From an uncultured Clostridium sp. (GTDB lineage Bacteria > Bacillota > Clostridia > Clostridiales > Clostridiaceae), in assembly GCA_937927335.1 (NCBI GenBank), contig CALBDU010000038.1:1-36732 (forward strand): a stretch of 36,732 bases of DNA, written 5' to 3'. Below are positions 32,883 to 36,732 of the stretch, in pieces. The translations under genes were made by a program, and so were the position numbers. The notes under the pieces were generated by a model. That model searched no databases. It was not told the DNA's origin and saw only the letters and a program-made list of their open reading frames with translations. How positions within the stretch are numbered: the first letter of the stretch is position 1; the number at the start of each line of letters is the position of its first letter.

Positions 32883-33579
32883 CAGCGAATTAATACAGAA
32901 TATAATTGTATATGCCATTACCTATATTCCACCACTGATTGTTTTTATAATATTTTGGGAACGAATGAAAAGGAACAGGCTGCTATTATTTATTATCAGC
33001 ATAGCCTACCTTGTAATATCTGTTTTCACACAAAATATTCTTCCTTTTATTCTTGTGATTTTTGATATAATTTATCTCAAGAGAGAAAAAAGGGATTATG
33101 AAAGATATAATTTTAATATAAAAAGGTTTAACTTATTTAAGGGCTTCAGGTATGCCATATTTTCATATGTAATAACATTAACAATTTCTATTATTACAAT
33201 AGGAATACTGACAAAATACAGTGTACCAGTAAAGCAACAGGATGTAGTAAGCTGGATGGCAGATATGCCATTATACAGGTTCCTTTTAACTGTTCCTGTT
33301 GCAGTTATATTTGCACCGGTATTGGAAGAGTTTGTATTTAGGTGGATACTGTTTAAAAATGTATTTGGCAGAATGGGAATAAAAACAGGCGCAGTATTGT
33401 CAAGCCTTATATTTGCAGCTGTGCATTATAATTTATCTGCATTCCCAATGATATTATGGATTGGACTATATAACTGCTATCTTTTTGAAAAGAAGGGATA
33501 CTGGTATTCCGTGTTCAATCATATGCTTTTTAACTCTGTAACTGTTGGAGTACTTCTTATGCAAAAAATCAATATGTGA
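32875..33579 (+). CDS. CPBP family intramembrane metalloprotease
   Basis: This 234-residue membrane protein has about six to eight hydrophobic segments. It carries the CPBP (CAAX protease and bacteriocin-processing, Abi) motifs: Glu151-Glu152 with Arg in EEFVFRW, His184 in AAVHYNLSAF, and Asn215-His216 in FNHMLFNS. These residues form the active site in Rce1-like relatives. Substrates are unknown; family members process peptides or confer self-immunity. The start overlaps the end of ysxC by 8 bases, so translation is coupled. A terminator follows. The link to Lon and YsxC may be positional only. Confidence 0.88.
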   Translation: MINSELIQNIIVYAITYIPPLIVFIIFWERMKRNRLLLFIISIAYLVISVFTQNILPFILVIFDIIYLKREKRDYERYNFNIKRFNLFKGFRYAIFSYVITLTISIITIGILTKYSVPVKQQDVVSWMADMPLYRFLLTVPVAVIFAPVLEEFVFRWILFKNVFGRMGIKTGAVLSSLIFAAVHYNLSAFPMILWIGLYNCYLFEKKGYWYSVFNHMLFNSVTVGVLLMQKINM

Positions 33580-33586
33580 TTCAATG

Positions 33587-33619
33587 AAAACAGCTTTCCT
33601 TAGGGAGAGCTGTTTTTTT
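33587..33619 (+). terminator. Terminator after the CPBP protease gene
   Basis: A 9-bp stem AAAACAGCT (33587-33595) with AGCTGTTTT (33608-33616), continued by a T run to 33619. Confidence 0.88.
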
Positions 33620-33686
33620 GTAACAGAAAAAATAAAGAGGAATATTATATATTAATGCATATTTCATGATATTGGGAGGTTAAGCT

Positions 33687-33902
33687 ATGTCAAAGCATAA
33701 AAAGAATTCTCATAACAGCTTGGGAGATTTTCTTGGTGATGTGGATATAAATGAAGTGTTGAAACTTCTTTCGGCACTTCTGAATAAAATGGATGGCAAA
33801 CAGCAGGAAGTGAACACTAAATTAATGGAATTGATGAAGGATGAAAGGTTTGAATCCATAATTACAGAACTGCGTAAAGAATATAACAAAAAAGAAGATT
33901 AA
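33687..33902 (+). CDS. Small conserved-looking protein, 71 residues, unknown
   Basis: I do not recognise the family. The protein is highly charged, with an N-terminal basic patch (MSKHKKN) and a mostly helical pattern: DVDINEVLKLLSALLNKMDG, a short Q-rich turn, then a second amphipathic helix ending in KKED. It resembles small two-helix proteins that self-associate or bind a partner. TTGGGAGG lies 8 bases before the start. It stands alone after a terminator. Confidence 0.72.
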   Translation: MSKHKKNSHNSLGDFLGDVDINEVLKLLSALLNKMDGKQQEVNTKLMELMKDERFESIITELRKEYNKKED

Positions 33903-33980
33903 AATGTATAAAATTATTATACGTGGATAAAATATATAATGTAATTCGGAGATTAATCTCTGAAAACCCCCCATCCCCCT

Positions 33981-34006
33981 TGGGACCGCTATTGCGGTCC
34001 CATTTT
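33981..34006. terminator. Hairpin overlapping the end of the minus-strand gene
   Basis: A perfect 9-bp, GC-rich stem TGGGACCGC (33981-33989) with GCGGTCCCA (33994-34002), TATT loop. It has TTTT on the plus side, so it can end plus-strand transcripts coming from 33902. On the minus strand no T run follows. The last codons and stop (33989-33991) of the minus-strand gene lie in the stem and loop. A 12-base palindrome GAGATTAATCTC is at 33949-33960. Confidence 0.6.
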
Positions 34007-34936
34007 GCTTAAGTCGATGGATGTAATTTTGTAATAATAGCTTTGAGTTGAATTCTTAAAGGGTTTGAGCAGCAATGTGAGACTGTAGTTTTTTGAAATT
34101 CCATCTGTTATATTTGAAGTACCTTTAAAATTCAAGATCCATTTTAATTCAGATATTTCCCCGTCCTTGTCAAATCTGGTATCCATAAAGAGTCCATCCT
34201 GAAAAACATATTTTAAGTTTTCTCCTGACATTGTACCTAGCACCGCAATGCTTTTACCATTTATACCTGGATCAAAAATATCAAGAGGTCTGTTGCCTTC
34301 GTTGGCGGGCAGGGCTTGTATATAATTTATGAATGCTAATATTGAATCCTTTCCTGCAAAGGTATCATTGTAATTATAGTTATAGCTGTAAAATTTATAG
34401 TTTGAAAAGATATAATTCTTAAGCACTATTTTCCCACAAGATATATTACCTGAAATTACTTTGGTGGTTTTGTTATTGTTGTAGTCCATGAACCCCAGTA
34501 TGCTGTTTGAACTTGAAAAAATATTTTCAAATTTCTCTCCATTCCACAAAAAGATGTGCTGAAGAGGGCTGTCCTTGTATGAGGACTGCAAAAATATTTC
34601 CGGAACCTTATCTCTTGAGATATCAACCAGGTTGATTCTCATTGGCCAGGTTTTGCAGTATACACCTAATGTGTTGATATTCATGTCAGGGTCCAAAGAA
34701 TAGGTTTTGTCTTTTGTTTTGACTTCAATATAATATTTGCTGTTGTCATTCTTGATATACATTATGTCTTCCTGACCGTCGCCATTTAACTCAGCCTTTA
34801 TTGTGTTTGCTTCAGTTATATTAAATGTGGCTGCGCTGGTTTTAAAGTATAGTACTGAAAATATTATTAATAAAAACAATAATATTAATAAATAGAGTAT
34901 TTTTTTCTTTTTTAAAAAAATTACTCTGAATTTCAT
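33989..34936 (-). CDS. Membrane-anchored protein with a FG-GAP/VCBS-like segment, unknown
   Basis: This 315-residue protein has a basic N-terminus (KKKK) and one strong membrane helix about 13-33, then an outer domain. The segment KAELNGDGQEDIMYIKND and the later VDISRDKVPEIFL have the D-x-[ND]-G-D-x-x-D/E pattern of FG-GAP or VCBS repeats, which can bind calcium. No enzymatic motif is seen. The start is ATG at 34936 because GGAGGTGATT lies just upstream; the frame continues to 35119 but the extension has no site and overlaps the divergent gene. It is divergent from the solute-binding lipoprotein gene, with about 100 bases between. Confidence 0.8.
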   Translation of the reverse strand: MKFRVIFLKKKKILYLLILLFLLIIFSVLYFKTSAATFNITEANTIKAELNGDGQEDIMYIKNDNSKYYIEVKTKDKTYSLDPDMNINTLGVYCKTWPMRINLVDISRDKVPEIFLQSSYKDSPLQHIFLWNGEKFENIFSSSNSILGFMDYNNNKTTKVISGNISCGKIVLKNYIFSNYKFYSYNYNYNDTFAGKDSILAFINYIQALPANEGNRPLDIFDPGINGKSIAVLGTMSGENLKYVFQDGLFMDTRFDKDGEISELKWILNFKGTSNITDGISKNYSLTLLLKPFKNSTQSYYYKITSIDLSKMGPQ

Positions 34937-35036
34937 ATAAATCACCTCCAATAAATTATATGAAAATATTATATATTTAATTATTATGAGCAAAATAAAA
35001 TTAAACAATTTAGTATGAATGGGAGGAGGAGGTAAT

Positions 35037-36233
35037 ATGAAAAATAAAATAATGCTTTGCCTGCTTTCATCACTATTTTTAATATTTGCTGTCGGCTGCG
35101 GAACCAAAAAAAGTGACACAAAGGGAAACTTGAATATTTTAATAGATGTGAAGGATGCAAAATCAACAGATTTAATTCAAAAGCTTGCAGAAGACTATAA
35201 AGGTAAAAATCCTGATACAAATGTGATTGTAAGTGCAGCCCTGGGTGGGAGCACTGCTTCGGAAATTGACAAGGGAAAAGCAGATCTACTGTTTACGACC
35301 AGGAGAACCATGATAAGCCTTGCAGGAAAGGGAAGACTTGCCGATACGAAGAATTTATTTGAGGACAACAAAATTGATGAAAGATATAACAAGATCGTAA
35401 AGTCCTATGGCAGGTATAATGACAAGGAATATGGGCTGCCTCTTAACTTAAGTCCTTTGGAGGTATATTACAATACAGATGCCTTGAAAAAACTGGGTTT
35501 AACCGCACCGAAGGATACTGCAGGGCTCTATAGCCTTCTATCTGCATTAAACAGCAAGTCGGTGGAGATACCTGTTTTTGTAAGTGAGGAAAAATATTTT
35601 AGATCTGATCTATTTTCATTTTTAGTAAATAATAGCGTCAGCGTTAATAAATTTGATGCTGTTTTCGAAAATGAGGCTGAAGCGTATAAAAGCATTGATA
35701 TGAAAGTACCTTTTGATACCCTTAAGGATTTGGTTAGAAAAAATATTGTTTCAAAATACAGTTTTATAAATGGAAGCGATACAGCGGTGGTAAAACTAAA
35801 TAAGGGAGACATACCGGTGATAATAGGGGCATTTGCAAATATGAATGAGCTAACCGGCAGTAATATAGAGGTGTATCAGAATTTCAGCGGCGGTATAGTG
35901 CCTGTAATATCAGACAGCATAATGTCAGTGCCGGTGAATTCCCAAAATGGCAAACAGGTTGAGAGCTTCATTAAGTATATATTTTCTGATGAAACACAAA
36001 AAAAACTAAATGAAATGGGGTATAGTTCAAATAATAAATCCTTGAACAAGGATGCAAAGGGTTTAGCTGCAGTAGTTAATAAGCAGCTTGGTGATGCAGA
36101 TGAGAAAAATATAATATTCACAGATTCCATACCGGAAAAAATGCTGGATGCCTTGGAGGGAAGACTTGAATTGATTTTATCTGGCAAATTTACGGACAAT
36201 GAATGGAATGAAGTTATAAACAGTGCACATTAA
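35037..36233 (+). CDS. Extracellular solute-binding lipoprotein (family 1), orphan
   Basis: This 398-residue protein has a lipoprotein signal with Cys21 after FAVG, then a periplasmic-binding-like type 2 fold: ILIDVKDAKSTDLIQKLAEDYK at the start, YGLPLNLSPLEVYYNTDALKKLGL in the middle, and KYIFSDETQKKLNEMGYS near the end, all typical of family 1 (sugar or oligosaccharide type) binding proteins. No permease or ATPase gene is adjacent, so it either uses a distant transporter or serves as a sensor. The start at 35037 follows GGAGGAGGAGG; an ATG at 35019 is before that site and rejected. A palindromic terminator follows. Confidence 0.85.
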   Translation: MKNKIMLCLLSSLFLIFAVGCGTKKSDTKGNLNILIDVKDAKSTDLIQKLAEDYKGKNPDTNVIVSAALGGSTASEIDKGKADLLFTTRRTMISLAGKGRLADTKNLFEDNKIDERYNKIVKSYGRYNDKEYGLPLNLSPLEVYYNTDALKKLGLTAPKDTAGLYSLLSALNSKSVEIPVFVSEEKYFRSDLFSFLVNNSVSVNKFDAVFENEAEAYKSIDMKVPFDTLKDLVRKNIVSKYSFINGSDTAVVKLNKGDIPVIIGAFANMNELTGSNIEVYQNFSGGIVPVISDSIMSVPVNSQNGKQVESFIKYIFSDETQKKLNEMGYSSNNKSLNKDAKGLAAVVNKQLGDADEKNIIFTDSIPEKMLDALEGRLELILSGKFTDNEWNEVINSAH

Positions 36234-36260
36234 AATGAGGTGGATATCCACCTCATTTTA
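36231..36260. terminator. Perfect palindromic bidirectional terminator
   Basis: Bases 36231-36260 are a perfect 30-base palindrome, with arms about 13 bp around an ATAT centre and T runs at both ends. The stop of the lipoprotein gene (36231-36233) and the stop of perR on the minus strand (36253-36255) both lie in it. Confidence 0.88.
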
Positions 36261-36669
36261 AGTTTTTGCATTGGCTGCATAAACCATAAAAATATACCTG
36301 GTTAGCTACCACTTCGTAATCAGTATAATTTTTTACTTCATCGTTCAAATTAGAAAAACAAACATCTTCTATATCGTCAACCTTGCTGCAGGATAAGCAT
36401 TGAATGTGTGGATGAGGACAAATATTGCCGTCATATCTGAAATTTCCTTCTCCAACATTAATTTCTTGAACAAGCCCTACTTCCAATAGTGTTTTAAGTG
36501 CTTTATACACAGTTGCTAAACTCATGGTAGGGTATTCAGGCTGCAATGCTTTATAAATGCTTTCAGCAGATGGATGCTCTTTTGACATTTTTAAATATTT
36601 GTATACTGCTATTCGTTGAGGTGTAAGCTTTAATTTTTTTTCTTTAAATACATTGGAAATGTTATTCAT
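36253..36669 (-). CDS. perR: PerR-type peroxide-sensing regulator (Fur family)
   Basis: This is a metal-dependent repressor of oxidative-stress genes. The 138-residue protein has the Fur winged helix (LTPQRIAVYKYL, then MSLATVYKALKTL). All PerR landmarks fall at a constant offset of minus 5 from B. subtilis PerR: regulatory-metal ligands His32, Asp80, His86, His88, Asp99 (for 37, 85, 91, 93, 104) and structural-zinc cysteines 91, 94, 131, 134 (for 96, 99, 136, 139). The aspartate at the 104 position favours PerR over Fur. The start at 36669 has AGGATGGTG upstream; ATG 36678 is an alternative with no proper site. The AT-rich region upstream may hold its own operator. Confidence 0.88.
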   Translation of the reverse strand: MNNISNVFKEKKLKLTPQRIAVYKYLKMSKEHPSAESIYKALQPEYPTMSLATVYKALKTLLEVGLVQEINVGEGNFRYDGNICPHPHIQCLSCSKVDDIEDVCFSNLNDEVKNYTDYEVVANQVYFYGLCSQCKNLK

Positions 36670-36699
36670 ATACACCATCCTAAATTATTAATCATTTAT

Positions 36700-36732
36700 A
36701 TTATATAATAAATATTATATAATAAATATTAT
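36700..36732. repeat. AT-only tandem repeat, 14-base unit, upstream of perR
   Basis: The unit ATTATATAATAAAT occurs twice in tandem (36700-36713, 36714-36727) and continues with ATTAT to the window end. It is 31 bases upstream of the perR start and includes TATAAT-like sequences on both strands. It may contain the perR promoter and PerR-box-like half sites (TATAAT and ATTATA), but the spacing does not equal the 7-1-7 PerR box. The array may go on beyond the window. Confidence 0.5.

Noticed and set aside
34937..35119. 61-residue N-terminal extension of the minus-strand FG-GAP-like protein
   Set aside because: It overlaps the divergent lipoprotein gene, while an internal ATG has a near-perfect ribosome binding site followed by a typical membrane anchor.
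36700..36732. CRISPR array or PerR box in the AT repeat
   Set aside because: The 14-base units have no spacers, and the half-site spacing does not fit the 7-1-7 PerR box.

Overview
The window reads as chromosomal DNA of a low-GC, Gram-positive anaerobe of the Clostridium type. The evidence is AT-rich spacers, strong GGAGG-type ribosome binding sites, PyrR-type attenuation, a BMP-family nucleoside transporter, an oxygen-sensitive 2-hydroxyacyl-CoA-dehydratase-like protein with its activase, the tig-clpP-clpX-lon-ysxC order, and a PerR-type Fur protein. I saw no phage, insertion sequence, CRISPR array or clear sign of recent transfer. Genes are tightly packed. No gap between genes exceeds about 205 bases.

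Layout. 1-211: the end of a tRNA cluster (Gly, Arg). 350-3488: a membrane-bound GGDEF-EAL signalling protein and a tiny hydrophilic ORF. 3556-8980: a purine salvage and uptake unit (xpt, BMP lipoprotein, ABC ATPase, two permeases) behind a promoter with paired PurR-like boxes. 8980-10863: an ornithine cyclodeaminase/alanine dehydrogenase-family enzyme with a TrmB-like regulator. 10849-14458: a cysteine-desulfurase-family gene on the minus strand, divergent from a double-cubane-type protein, a DUF3343 small cysteine protein and an ATP-dependent activase.

14470-24802: the de novo UMP pathway, pyrB-pyrI-pyrC-pyrF-pyrK-pyrD-pyrE, then carA-carB behind a second promoter. The pyrB leader has two PyrR-type loops sharing a 12-base identical core: one feeds a transcription attenuator and the other overlaps the pyrB ribosome binding site. 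The carA leader has an ARG-box-like operator at the expected start of transcription and its own terminator/antiterminator switch, fitting the use of carbamoyl phosphate by both pyrimidine and arginine synthesis. No pyrR lies in the window.

24896-26458: an unrecognised membrane-anchored protein and a xylose-isomerase-like TIM barrel protein. 26463-33579: protein quality control (trigger factor, ClpP, ClpX, Lon), GTPase YsxC and a CPBP membrane protease. 33687-36732: a 71-residue protein, a membrane-anchored protein divergent from an orphan solute-binding lipoprotein, and perR at the right edge.

Most unusual points: the carAB leader, the tandem PyrR loops of pyrB, the desulfurase/DUF3343/double-cubane/activase cluster, a perfect 42-base palindrome inside the nucleoside transporter operon, and altered EAL motifs in the GGDEF-EAL protein. 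Many starts were moved inward from the longest reading frame because a good ribosome binding site sits before an internal start codon.
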